From Ohtaekwangia sp035628875 (GTDB taxonomy: Bacteria; Bacteroidota; Bacteroidia; Cytophagales; Cyclobacteriaceae), in NCBI GenBank assembly GCA_035628875.1, contig DASPIZ010000157.1, forward strand, positions 1-64,000: 64,000 bases of DNA, in the 5' to 3' direction. The number at the start of each line of letters is the position of its first letter. Within the stretch, counting starts at the first letter, position 1. This document shows, piece by piece, positions 17,480 through 26,359 of the stretch. The notes beneath the pieces are model-generated. The model saw only the letters and a program-made list of their open reading frames with translations. It made no database searches and was not told where the DNA came from. A program made the translations under genes and the position numbers.

Positions 17480-18796
17480 TTATTCAAATAAACCAGCCTG
17501 GTCTTCAGACCGCTTTAATAAGTTTGCATCGATACTTTTGCTTGCGCGTGCACCAAGTTTTTTGAGATCCTCTACACGGCGTACCAGATTTCCACTTCCA
17601 ACGGATAATTTTTTCATTGATTCTTCATAATGTTTTTTCGACGTTTCAAGATGTCGCCCCAAAGTAATAAGGTCGTCAGTAAAGCCGACAAATTTATCGT
17701 ACAGGTCACCGGCTTTATTTGCTATATCAAGCACGTGTCTGGTTTGATATTCCTGTTTCCAGGTATTCTTGATCAGTTGAAGAGAAGGAATAAGCAACGT
17801 CGGGCTCACGAAAACAATTCGCCGCTCCAGTGCTTCCTCGTAGAGTGTTTTTTCACTTTGAATAGCGAGGATGTAAGCCGGTTCAATCGGAATAAACATC
17901 ATCACAAAATCCAGGCTGCTTTCGCTGATATTTTTTTGATAATTTTTATCGCCGAGCAGTTTCATGTGCTGGCGTATAGACGTAAGGTGGCTTTTGAGAA
18001 AAAAGAGCTTCTGTTCTTCGGTATCTGCGTTCACAAAATTATTATACGCTGTTAAGCTTACTTTAGAATCGATGATTACATGCTTATTTTCAGGTAAACG
18101 AATGATTACATCGGGTCGGAGTCGCCCCTCAATTGTCGTGAAAGATTCCTGCACCGTATATTCCCGATCTTTTTGTAGTCCTGATTTTTCAAGGATACTT
18201 TCGAGGATAAACTCACCCCAGGCACCTTGTGTTTTTGTATCACCGCGCAGTGCGCGTGTGAGATTTTCCGCCTCACGCGTCATTTGGATATTTAATTTCT
18301 GAAGATTTTCCAGTTGTTCGCGCAGGGCAGAATTTCGTGAGATGTTATCCTTGTGTGTTTCTTCGACCCGTTTCTCAAACTCGTTTATTTTTTCACCGAG
18401 TGGTTTTAGCAGGTCGAAAATATTGCTTTTGTTTTGATCTGTAAACTTCCGGCTCTTTTCTTCGAATATCTCGTTCGCTAGATTTTTAAATTGATGGGTA
18501 AATTTTTCAGTGAGCGCTTCTACTTCTTTTTTTTGTGTTTCCAGTTTTTCCTGAATGTTTCTGTAGTCAGCCTCTGTAGCCGCAAGACTGTTTGTAAGTT
18601 CCAGCACTTTATTGCGTTCGGAAGCAAGTTCTTTTTTTACCTCCGTAAGTTGAAGGAACTGTGTTTTGTTTTTTTCCTGTTCGATGAGTACGGAAGATGT
18701 TGTGGCCTGGGCCTCTGCAGTAAATTTAAACTTTGCAATAAACCATCCCGCCAAACTTCCTGTCACAAGCCCGGTTAGTATCAAAAGAATTTCCAT
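17480..18796 (-). CDS. rmuC: DNA recombination protein RmuC
   Basis: About 438 residues from the ATG at 18796. The frame can be extended to 18874, but a strong promoter element at 18801-18808 lies inside that extension, so I reject it. Residues 1-22 form a membrane anchor, a long coiled coil follows (about 30-175), then the RmuC nuclease-like domain with GAWGEFILESILEKSGL and RPDVIIRLPENKHVIIDSK (PD-D/ExK-like fold). RmuC limits inversions at short repeats in E. coli; its exact activity is unsettled. It diverges from rocD across a 92-base spacer. Confidence 0.92.
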   Translation of the reverse strand: MEILLILTGLVTGSLAGWFIAKFKFTAEAQATTSSVLIEQEKNKTQFLQLTEVKKELASERNKVLELTNSLAATEADYRNIQEKLETQKKEVEALTEKFTHQFKNLANEIFEEKSRKFTDQNKSNIFDLLKPLGEKINEFEKRVEETHKDNISRNSALREQLENLQKLNIQMTREAENLTRALRGDTKTQGAWGEFILESILEKSGLQKDREYTVQESFTTIEGRLRPDVIIRLPENKHVIIDSKVSLTAYNNFVNADTEEQKLFFLKSHLTSIRQHMKLLGDKNYQKNISESSLDFVMMFIPIEPAYILAIQSEKTLYEEALERRIVFVSPTLLIPSLQLIKNTWKQEYQTRHVLDIANKAGDLYDKFVGFTDDLITLGRHLETSKKHYEESMKKLSVGSGNLVRRVEDLKKLGARASKSIDANLLKRSEDQAGLFE

Positions 18797-18800
18797 CCCG

Positions 18801-18808
18801 CAAAGATA
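18801..18808 (-). promoter_or_regulatory. -7 element (TATCTTTG) immediately before rmuC
   Basis: On the minus strand TATCTTTG fits TAnnTTTG and is preceded, 17 bases upstream, by TTTTG, a reasonable -33 box. Only four bases separate it from the rmuC ATG, so transcription would start at or very near the start codon, giving a leaderless or nearly leaderless mRNA. This element also decides against the longer reading of rmuC. Confidence 0.6.
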
Positions 18809-18854
18809 GAAGAAGGTAGTTAACCAAAATAGCACATTTTCAGCACTTATTTGA

Positions 18855-18862
18855 TAGATTTG
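18855..18862 (+). promoter_or_regulatory. -7 element (TAGATTTG) before ornithine aminotransferase
   Basis: TAGATTTG fits TAnnTTTG and ends 26 bases before the ATG at 18889. A GTG at 18865 that would lengthen the protein by eight residues lies only two bases after the element, upstream of the expected transcription start, so the ATG is preferred. Confidence 0.5.
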
Positions 18863-18888
18863 TAGTGGATACAAAAAGGCGACACGCT

Positions 18889-20130
18889 ATGGTGGAAGCG
18901 ATTAATACAAGTCAGCAGGCAATTGCACTCGAAGATGAATACGGTGCCCATAATTATCATCCTCTTCCGGTTGTTTTAAACAAAGGAGAGGGGGTTTTCC
19001 TGTGGGATGTGGAAGGGAAACGTTACTATGATTTTTTATCCGCATATAGTGCCGTTAATCAGGGCCATTGTCATCCGCGCATTATTAAGGCACTTATTGA
19101 TCAGGCCCGGGAATTGACCTTAACGTCCCGTGCTTTTTATAATGATAAACTCGGCGTTGCGGAGAAATTCATTTGTGAAACATTTGGATACAACAAGTCA
19201 CTGTTTATGAACAGTGGCGCTGAAGCGAATGAAACCGCGATCAAGCTGGCGCGTAAGTGGGGTTATCTCACAAAGGGAGTTCCCGATAACGAAGCAGTCA
19301 TAGTAGTTGCAAAACAAAATTTTCACGGCCGCACCACGACTATAATTTCGGCGTCGACAGATTCGCTGGCACGGAAAGGATTCGGACCGTTTATGCCAGG
19401 ATTTGAAATTGTGGAATACAACAATGCGGAAGTAATCGAGAAGGCGTTGGTAAATCAAAATGTATGTGCGCTGTGGATTGAACCCATCCAGGGCGAAGCA
19501 GGTGTTTTTGTGCCGGATGCAGGGTATCTGAAAGCAGTAGAAAGAATCTGTCGTGAAAAGAATGTTTTACTCATGATGGATGAGATCCAAACCGGCATAG
19601 GGCGTACAGGAAAGATGTTAGCCTCGGATCACGAGAACGTAAGGCCGGATGTGCTCATCCTCGGTAAGGCGTTATCCGGTGGTGTATTGCCGATCTCGTG
19701 TGTGCTCGCCGATGATGACATTATGCTTCTGCTTAAACCCGGAGAGCATGGATCTACATTTGGCGGAAATCCATTGGCTGCTATGGTGTGCATTGAGGCA
19801 TTGAAAGTTGTACGCGATGAAAATCTTGCTACTCATGCTGAACGACTGGGAAGTGTATTCCGTAACCGGATGCAACATCTCATGGAAAAAACTAAACTCA
19901 TTAAGCTTGTACGTGGAAAAGGTTTGCTGAATGCAATCGTAATTGACGATACGCCAGAGAGCGAAACAGCCTGGAATATATGCCTGGCACTCGCGAAGGA
20001 AGGATTGCTGGCCAAGCCTACCCACGGTAATATTATTCGCTTAGCCCCTCCGTTGGTGATCACGGAAGAGCAGCTTCACGAATGTTGTGATATTATAGAG
20101 CGTGTTATCCTTGCGTATAGATTAACGTAA
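18889..20130 (+). CDS. rocD: Ornithine aminotransferase
   Basis: A 413-residue class III PLP aminotransferase that moves the delta-amino group of ornithine to 2-oxoglutarate, giving glutamate semialdehyde in arginine/proline catabolism. The N-terminus (YGAHNYHPLPVVLNKGEG) and FLSAYSAVNQGHCHPRI are hallmarks of ornithine-type enzymes. MNSGAEANETA binds the cofactor phosphate, the acidic MMDEIQTGIGRTG holds the PLP-ring Asp, and Lys260 in LGKALSGG forms the Schiff base. I chose the ATG at 18889 because of the -7 element upstream. Glutamate dehydrogenase, which acts on a later product, is 11 kb away. Confidence 0.92.
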   Translation: MVEAINTSQQAIALEDEYGAHNYHPLPVVLNKGEGVFLWDVEGKRYYDFLSAYSAVNQGHCHPRIIKALIDQARELTLTSRAFYNDKLGVAEKFICETFGYNKSLFMNSGAEANETAIKLARKWGYLTKGVPDNEAVIVVAKQNFHGRTTTIISASTDSLARKGFGPFMPGFEIVEYNNAEVIEKALVNQNVCALWIEPIQGEAGVFVPDAGYLKAVERICREKNVLLMMDEIQTGIGRTGKMLASDHENVRPDVLILGKALSGGVLPISCVLADDDIMLLLKPGEHGSTFGGNPLAAMVCIEALKVVRDENLATHAERLGSVFRNRMQHLMEKTKLIKLVRGKGLLNAIVIDDTPESETAWNICLALAKEGLLAKPTHGNIIRLAPPLVITEEQLHECCDIIERVILAYRLT

Positions 20131-20173
20131 GTTCTGCCTATTAACCGAGAATTTTTGTTCTACGCAGATATCG

Positions 20174-22528
20174 CTATTCACTGCGTAATGCATCCACAGG
20201 GTTGGCCATTGCTGCACGTGCAACCTGGAAGACCACGGTGAACAAGGTGATGGTCATAGACAGTGCTACCGTTGTGGCGAATACCTCCCATCCCAATTCA
20301 GTATGGTATGCGTATCCGTTCAAGAATTGCTGCATGACGTAATACGAGATCGGACATCCGATAAGGGCAGCAATCAAACTCAACTTTAAAAAGTCGCGTG
20401 AGATCATACGTACAATTCCTGGTGCAGACGCACCTAAAGTTTTACGTATGCTGATTTCCTTCCTTTTTCGTTCTGCAGTATAAGCTGCCAGGCCAATTAA
20501 TCCAAGACCTGAAATGATCACGGTCATGATTGTGAATACGAAGGCTAATGATCCGGTCACTTTTTCAGTTTGGTAAAGTCTTGCGAAGTCGTCTTCAATA
20601 AATGTATAGGTAAAGGGAAAGCCAGTGTTATGCTTTTGGTATGTTTTTGAAAGATGTGCTAGCGCTTCTTGTGTTTGTGTTCCATCAAACCGAATAAATA
20701 TCATTCCCGTATTTTCCGGATTGCATAAAAAAACAATCGGGTCCATCGCTTCGTGCAAAGATCGGCTGTGGAAATCTTCTACAACGCCAACGATCTTGCC
20801 TTTTTTCCCCCACTGCGAAAGTTCAACACCGATGGGATCAGTCAATCCCATCGCATCAACAGCATGCTGCGTAACGATAAAGGAACTGGTGTCAGCATGT
20901 TGTTGCGAAAAAAATCTTCCTTCCTTAAGCTGAAGTCCCATCGTTTCCATGTAATCATAGTCAGCAATGATTGTTCGGAAAAACTGTTGGCTATCATCTG
21001 GTTTGCCCGGCCATACCACGGAGTTATTTTGGTTAAGTACTTCTACGAGCGATTGATTGGCGCGCGACACATACTTAATGGAAGGTGATTGTAGTGCCTC
21101 TTGTTTGAACCCCTCAAATGATTTTGACACATCTCCGCTGATGTTAAGCACAAGTACCGACTCCCTGTTATAGCCAATGTTTTTATTTTGGATGTAGTTG
21201 ATCTGGTTGTAGATTACAATTGAACAGGTAATTAGTATAACGGTTAAGCTGAACTGAAAAATTATTAAGATCTGTCTTAATGAAATTCCGCCTAAGTTCG
21301 TAGTGGATGAACCCTTCAATACTTTTGTCGGATTAAATGAAGAGAGGAAAAATGCAGGGTAACTTCCTGCGAGCAGACCTGTAAATAGAATAATAGAAAG
21401 TAAGGTCAATAACAATGTAGGATCTGTAAGATCAATTACAATCGTTTTACTAACTAACGAATTAAATAAAGGCAGCATCATGTAGGTGATTACAATTGCG
21501 AAGATCATTGCCATGGCGCTTATTAAAATCGATTCTGATATAAACTGGAAGATAAGCGAACTACGATTTGCGCCCACTACTTTGCGCACACCTACTTCTT
21601 TAGATCGGATCGCAGAACGTGCGGTAGCCATATTCATAAAATTGATGCAGGCAATAATCATGATGAAGATGGCTACGATCGAAAAAATTTTTACATATTC
21701 GATTCTTCCTCCTGTAGGAACCCCGTTTTCAAATGTGGTATGTAAATACCGGTCTGTAAAAGGTTGAATGTAAAAAGAGTTGTTGCTTTTTTCTTCCCCC
21801 GTTAAATTTTTCACCACCTCGTTAACTTTTTGCGTCGCAATTGCTGCAGAGGAAGTCGTTAACTTCAGGTAAAGCGGATGATCGAAATTGTCCCAGTTAT
21901 AACCATCGCCACGTTGTTTTTTATAGATGGCATATGGTAAGATAAAATCGAATTGAAGGGAGGATTCGTTGGATGGGTTTTCAAATACCGAGGTAATGGT
22001 AAAGTCGCCGGCCTTGTCAACTTTAACCGTCTTGCCAATGGGGTTTTCATCGTGAAATAACTTGTCGGCCAGGCGTTCAGATATTGAAACAGAGGAAACA
22101 TCTTCAGGATTTTTGGCGGGTGTTCCCTGCAGTATTTTAAAGCTGAATATATTGAAGAAGTCCGGGTCGGCGAAGAAGCCATTTTCGAGAAAATTTTTTT
22201 CATTGTATTGAAAAAGCTTGCCGTTAGTCTCCACTGTTCTGGCAATAAATTCTGCTTCCGGCATATTATCACGTAACGCATCTGCGAGCGGTCCTGGCGT
22301 TATCGGCCATGTTAAAGTTTCTCCATTATTTAGTTTAAGGTTCGCGACAGTATGAAAAATATGAGATGCATTTGTATGGAACTTATCCTTTTTAACTTCA
22401 TCTCTTACCCATAGGTAAATAAAGAGCGCACATACCAATCCCGAAGTCAGCCCTATTACGTTGATGAAAGAATAGAGCCGATGACGTAAAAAATTCCGCG
22501 TGGCAATAATGAGGAAGTTTCTAAGCAT
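20174..22528 (-). CDS. FtsX/MacB-type ABC transporter permease
   Basis: A 784-residue membrane protein: a first helix near residues 18-42, a MacB-like periplasmic domain, three helices near 280-400, then a second copy of the same layout (helix near 425-445, second periplasmic domain, three helices near 670-780). Motifs such as ATARSAIRSKEVGVRKVVGA and TAERKRKEISIRKTLGAS mark the two FtsX domains. Such permeases work with an ATP-binding partner in export, lipoprotein release or stress signalling; no ATPase gene lies next to it. In Bacteroidota these large orphan permeases are common and their substrates are largely unknown. Confidence 0.85.
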   Translation of the reverse strand: MLRNFLIIATRNFLRHRLYSFINVIGLTSGLVCALFIYLWVRDEVKKDKFHTNASHIFHTVANLKLNNGETLTWPITPGPLADALRDNMPEAEFIARTVETNGKLFQYNEKNFLENGFFADPDFFNIFSFKILQGTPAKNPEDVSSVSISERLADKLFHDENPIGKTVKVDKAGDFTITSVFENPSNESSLQFDFILPYAIYKKQRGDGYNWDNFDHPLYLKLTTSSAAIATQKVNEVVKNLTGEEKSNNSFYIQPFTDRYLHTTFENGVPTGGRIEYVKIFSIVAIFIMIIACINFMNMATARSAIRSKEVGVRKVVGANRSSLIFQFISESILISAMAMIFAIVITYMMLPLFNSLVSKTIVIDLTDPTLLLTLLSIILFTGLLAGSYPAFFLSSFNPTKVLKGSSTTNLGGISLRQILIIFQFSLTVILITCSIVIYNQINYIQNKNIGYNRESVLVLNISGDVSKSFEGFKQEALQSPSIKYVSRANQSLVEVLNQNNSVVWPGKPDDSQQFFRTIIADYDYMETMGLQLKEGRFFSQQHADTSSFIVTQHAVDAMGLTDPIGVELSQWGKKGKIVGVVEDFHSRSLHEAMDPIVFLCNPENTGMIFIRFDGTQTQEALAHLSKTYQKHNTGFPFTYTFIEDDFARLYQTEKVTGSLAFVFTIMTVIISGLGLIGLAAYTAERKRKEISIRKTLGASAPGIVRMISRDFLKLSLIAALIGCPISYYVMQQFLNGYAYHTELGWEVFATTVALSMTITLFTVVFQVARAAMANPVDALRSE

Positions 22529-22614
22529 GGTTGTTTGAGTTTTGTAAATATAGAGACCGGTTGTTAAATAAAAAGTTGCTCGTGAACAAGAAAACCTAAC
22601 AGAAGTTTCGTTAC

Positions 22615-23256
22615 TTATAAGATATTATATATTATTAACTCACGTTGAAGTTGGTCAGGTGACTGAAAATGGATGGTATGTAGTCCAAGTGCATTTGCGC
22701 CGTCTATATTTTTGATGTTATCATCAATAAATAACGTCTTTGATGGTTCTATCTGATAGCGATCAAACAAGATCTGGTAAAACTCCGGAAATGGTTTTCT
22801 GCATTTTTCATGACCGGAAACTACGATGCCTTTAAACCAATGCAGGAAACTGAAATTATCCAATGCCCAGGGAAACGTCTCTGATGACCAATTTGTCAGT
22901 GCATACAAGGGGTATTTATCTCGTTCTTTCAGTTGTTTCAGAATTTCAACTGTACCCTGAATAGGTCCTTGAATGGTTTCCTGCCAACGCCCATACCATG
23001 CGCTAATGGGAACTTCCAGATCCGGATGTTTCGCGATAAGCGATTTGGTTGCTTCTTCGAAAGATCTTCCGGCGTCCTGTTCATCGTTCCATTCGGATGT
23101 ACAAATGTTTTCAAGAAACCAGGTTACTTCATCTTCGGATGAAAATATTTTCCGGTAGAGGTACCGTGGATTCCAGTCAATGAGAACACCGCCAAGGTCG
23201 AACACGATGGATGTGATTACTGGCGACACGCTGGTATATTTTGTTGTATCGTTCAA
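22615..23256 (-). CDS. HAD-superfamily hydrolase (subfamily IA)
   Basis: A 213-residue phosphatase-like protein with all four HAD motifs: motif I FDLGGVLIDWNP (nucleophile Asp), motif II TNWSSE, motif III Lys in HEKCRKPFPEFY, and motif IV FIDDNIKNIDGA. The small-cap arrangement resembles glucose-1-phosphatase/YihX-like enzymes. The substrate is not predictable. It begins 20 bases after the GT9 gene ends and is likely in the same transcript as GT9 and DUF4254. The motif I sequence starts at residue 18, close to the family norm. Confidence 0.85.
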   Translation of the reverse strand: MNDTTKYTSVSPVITSIVFDLGGVLIDWNPRYLYRKIFSSEDEVTWFLENICTSEWNDEQDAGRSFEEATKSLIAKHPDLEVPISAWYGRWQETIQGPIQGTVEILKQLKERDKYPLYALTNWSSETFPWALDNFSFLHWFKGIVVSGHEKCRKPFPEFYQILFDRYQIEPSKTLFIDDNIKNIDGANALGLHTIHFQSPDQLQRELIIYNIL

Positions 23257-23276
23257 GTTTAAAATGTTTAATCAGA

Positions 23277-24356
23277 TTAACGCAAAGCCTGGTTAACCCT
23301 TTCGTAAATAATTTCCGGCGTAATGCGATTAAGGCAAGCGAAATCACCGCGGTAACATCGCTCCCTGCCATAAACAGAACAAGGCCTGCATGGAAGTTCA
23401 TCGCGGCTTATCTGAACGATGCTTTCAGCTGATTTTCCAAAGGGACCAAAACCCACGTCGGGATGTGTTCCACCCCATATCGAAATCAGGGGTACGTTCA
23501 TCATGGTTGCAAGGTGCATGTTGGATGAATCAGTGCAGATCATAAGATCAAGTTTCGCCATCAAGGCAAATTCTTGCTTTATCTTTAATTGCCCGGCAAC
23601 AATATGGCAATGTGATGGAAACTCGTTTTTTAAGCCTTCAAAAAAAAGAATCTCTTTATCGCCACCACCAAAAAGAAAAAATTTTACACTTGTTGTTTTT
23701 ACTATTCTCCCAATCAATTCCTTGTAATTTTCTACCGGCCAGACCTTCGAGGTATGCATTGCAAAAGGTGCAATGCCTATCCACTTTTCTGCTTTGGTCA
23801 GTCCGTTTTTACTAAGCCATGATGCTAAATCGGTATGGACGGTATCATTCACGCGGATATAGGGTGGTGAAACAATCTGGAACGGAAATCCAGCCTTTTC
23901 AAACGCCATCCTGTATCTTTCTACCGTGTGCGGCAGTGGTGTTACATCTTTGTTTTCTTTTTGCGTGAATCGTTTCTTTTCCTTTCGACCTTTTTCAAAC
24001 ACGACTACTTTTACGCCAAATAATTTGAAGAGCGTACGCATGGCAATGGTACGAATATGATCATGCATATCCATCACTACTTCGTAGTCGCCTTTTCGCA
24101 AAAGTTTTCTGAATAGCTCACGCATGCCAAAGATGCCGTTGTAGGTGTAATCCACATCAGCAGGAAAAGGAACAACACGTTCGATACCCGTAAAAAAAGA
24201 AGCGAATTTCGGCCGCGTTACGATCGTCACTTCAATATCGACATGAGCCTCTACCAACGACCTGATTACGGGTACGAGGAGAACAACATCACCCATAGCA
24301 GAAAAACGGAGTACAAGAATTTTTCGAAGCGACACGGAAATTAGTTTACCATACAA
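23277..24356 (-). CDS. Glycosyltransferase family 9 (heptosyltransferase-like)
   Basis: A 359-residue protein with a GT-B fold. The N-terminus (ILVLRFSAMGDVVLLVPVIR) and the C-terminal segment (LDLMICTDSSNMHLATMMNVPLI, then SIWGGTHPDVGFGPFG) are typical of GT9 ADP-heptose:LPS heptosyltransferases. It probably adds a sugar to the lipopolysaccharide core on the inner face of the inner membrane; the donor sugar cannot be told. It lies 14 bases after the DUF4254 gene, a pairing frequent in Bacteroidota, which suggests a shared role in envelope glycan synthesis. Confidence 0.88.
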   Translation of the reverse strand: MYGKLISVSLRKILVLRFSAMGDVVLLVPVIRSLVEAHVDIEVTIVTRPKFASFFTGIERVVPFPADVDYTYNGIFGMRELFRKLLRKGDYEVVMDMHDHIRTIAMRTLFKLFGVKVVVFEKGRKEKKRFTQKENKDVTPLPHTVERYRMAFEKAGFPFQIVSPPYIRVNDTVHTDLASWLSKNGLTKAEKWIGIAPFAMHTSKVWPVENYKELIGRIVKTTSVKFFLFGGGDKEILFFEGLKNEFPSHCHIVAGQLKIKQEFALMAKLDLMICTDSSNMHLATMMNVPLISIWGGTHPDVGFGPFGKSAESIVQISRDELPCRPCSVYGRERCYRGDFACLNRITPEIIYERVNQALR

Positions 24357-24370
24357 ATAATATATTTGAA

Positions 24371-24982
24371 CTATCCCTTCTTTTGTGCGTAAAGCACGGG
24401 GTTTAATGAAGCATCGTTATACATTTTCATTTGTCGGTAAACTTTGAACCTGCGGTTGCCATTGCTGATGTCTTCCATTAATTCGTCAAAAGCCAATTGC
24501 ATATCTGTTTTTTGCTCCATCAGAATATTAAGTTTATTCTGACATCTGGCAATGTGTTCTGCACTTGCATCTGTTCTTCCCGTTTGTTCTTTCATGTGAT
24601 AGATCTTGAGCATAAGTATACTCATGCGGTCGAGTAGCCATGCCGGTGTTTCGGAATTAATACGGGTGTCTGGTTTAGCCGTTACGTTATGAAAGTATGA
24701 TAAAAAATAATCATCAATTTTTTCTACGAGGTCAGTTCGATCCTGGTTTGATTTATCAATGCGGCGTTTAATCTTTATTCCTTCAGTTGCATCAATTTCG
24801 GGGAGTCTGATAATATCCTCGAGGTGCCATTGCACAGTGTCGATCCAGTTTTTTGCGTAAAGTAAATATTCAAAGCGCTCTTGTGGATAAGGATTTACAA
24901 CTGGCGAATCAACATGATCATTTTTATGATAGTCGTCTATACTTTGTTGAAAAACAGAATAACATTCTTGTGCTGAAAGCAT
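24371..24982 (-). CDS. DUF4254-family protein
   Basis: About 203 residues from the ATG at 24982; an in-frame ATG at 25027 would add fifteen residues that do not look like the family (MLSAQECYSVFQQSIDDYHK is the expected beginning). It is mostly helical, soluble, and has the family-like block RRIDKSNQDRTDLVEKID and, at the end, YRQMKMYNDASLNPVLYA. Function is unknown. Its gene directly precedes a GT9 glycosyltransferase, so a role in lipopolysaccharide core assembly is a fair inference. Confidence 0.8.
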   Translation of the reverse strand: MLSAQECYSVFQQSIDDYHKNDHVDSPVVNPYPQERFEYLLYAKNWIDTVQWHLEDIIRLPEIDATEGIKIKRRIDKSNQDRTDLVEKIDDYFLSYFHNVTAKPDTRINSETPAWLLDRMSILMLKIYHMKEQTGRTDASAEHIARCQNKLNILMEQKTDMQLAFDELMEDISNGNRRFKVYRQMKMYNDASLNPVLYAQKKG

Positions 24983-25094
24983 ACCTAAATAATTAAATTG
25001 CAAGTTAAATTTTAAACCGAAAACCATGAACTTTGTCCTATAAACTTTGATCTTTTAAGCCATACCTGATTTTAACTTCAACCCTTGAACCCAC

Positions 25095-25688
25095 GTGTCG
25101 TCGCATCATTTTGTTAAAGAAGGGCAGGAACCTGCGTTATTCATTCAATATGCTATTTCGCATAAGCTTATTGAGCCGCTGTTGGAGTGGGCGCCGCTTG
25201 TCATAGTTGAAGGATCGGTGATTGAGCAAGTGCTGGTTTGGGGAATAAAAATCGATGTGGTCTTAACGGATAGAAAGGAGGACGAACTCAGCCCGCTACT
25301 GGCTGATCAAATGCCCGTCCGTATTATAAAATTTGAATCTGAGTCAGGGATACACGCCGTGCTTTCTGATTTTCTTAAATCGGAAGGTCAAAAAAACGTA
25401 ACCATCGTGAGCGACCATACCACGGTATGGATGGAATTTTTGAGGGATAAAGATGATTTGAATTCAATTGTCATTGTTCAGGAAATGATCCGTTGGTTTT
25501 TCGTTAAATCCGGATCGTTAGAAAAGTGGCTGCCCGCAGAGACCCAGCTGGAAATCGCACCTGTTTCAAATACCTATTCGTTGGAAGTAAAAGGTGCTGA
25601 GAATCAAGGCGATAAACTGATTGTAAAAGCAGACTCTCTGGTAAACATCAAGTCTCCTCAGCGTTTTTGGGTGGGTGAGCGTAATTAA
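25095..25688 (+). CDS. Uncharacterised protein, possibly degenerate thiamine pyrophosphokinase-like
   Basis: A 197-residue protein with a GTG start at 25095 and no in-frame ATG nearby. The N-terminal two thirds alternate strands and helices: PLVIVEGSVIEQVLVWGIKI then DVVLTDRKEDE and NVTIVSDHTT. This is reminiscent of the Rossmann-like TPK catalytic domain, in which a glycine-rich start and conserved Asp residues bind ATP. The C-terminus (YSLEVKGAENQGDKLIVKAD) is beta-rich, like the thiamine-binding domain. Several expected acidic residues look replaced, so activity is doubtful. It is divergent from DUF4254 and not clearly part of an operon. Confidence 0.55.
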   Translation: MSSHHFVKEGQEPALFIQYAISHKLIEPLLEWAPLVIVEGSVIEQVLVWGIKIDVVLTDRKEDELSPLLADQMPVRIIKFESESGIHAVLSDFLKSEGQKNVTIVSDHTTVWMEFLRDKDDLNSIVIVQEMIRWFFVKSGSLEKWLPAETQLEIAPVSNTYSLEVKGAENQGDKLIVKADSLVNIKSPQRFWVGERN

Positions 25689-25777
25689 TTTTTTCTACAA
25701 TAGGGGTAAAAGTTTTGCTGGTTGTCTTAACTCAATAGCCGCAAAACCGTACATTTCGATGGAAACAAATAAAGTCA

Positions 25778-26356
25778 TTGGAATTACGGGAACATCAGCT
25801 CATTGAAACGCTGAAAGCGGGAGATATAACTGCTTTTGAGATGCTATTCCGTACCTATTATCAGCCCTTGTGCAACTATGCCTACACGTTCGTTCAGGAT
25901 CGTGATGAAGCCGAAGAGATTGTGCAGTCTGCTTTTTTGTCCATATGGGAGAAAAGAGAGATGCTGGAAATTCGCACTGCCGTGAAGCCTTATCTCTATG
26001 CCATGGTTCGCAATGCGTGTCTTAACGTTTTGAAGCATCAAAAGGTAAAGCTGCAACACGCCGAACTTGAACTCGCCGTTGCAGAACGCAGTAGCGAATC
26101 CGTTGCGCGCACAGTTATGGCGTCCGAACTGGAACATAATATTTTTCGGGCGATGGAAGCGCTGCCGCAACAATGCCGCATTATTTTCAAGTTAAGCCGG
26201 TTTGAAGAATTGAAATATGCAGAAATCGCTGCTGAGTTGAATATTTCAATTAAGACGGTAGAGAATCAAATGGGAAAAGCATTAAAAATTATGCGTGAAC
26301 AGCTCAAAGAGTATTTGCCACTGTTATTGATATTAATGAATGGACTATTAAAATAA
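25778..26356 (+). CDS. ECF-family RNA polymerase sigma factor
   Basis: A 192-residue sigma-70 factor of the Bacteroidota ECF type. Region 2 (residues 14-75) has the core-binding YYQPLCNYAYTFVQDRDEAE and SIWEKRE; region 4 (residues 130-180) has LPQQCRIIFKLSRFEELKYA and an HTH, IAAELNISIKTVENQMGKAL. The only in-frame start is TTG at 25778, which is unusual. An ATG at 25759 opens a 15-codon frame that overlaps this start and could affect its translation. It precedes a FecR anti-sigma gene, so it should be released by a signal from the cell surface and then drive this cassette or distant genes. Confidence 0.9.
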   Translation: MELREHQLIETLKAGDITAFEMLFRTYYQPLCNYAYTFVQDRDEAEEIVQSAFLSIWEKREMLEIRTAVKPYLYAMVRNACLNVLKHQKVKLQHAELELAVAERSSESVARTVMASELEHNIFRAMEALPQQCRIIFKLSRFEELKYAEIAAELNISIKTVENQMGKALKIMREQLKEYLPLLLILMNGLLK

Positions 26357-26359
26357 AAA

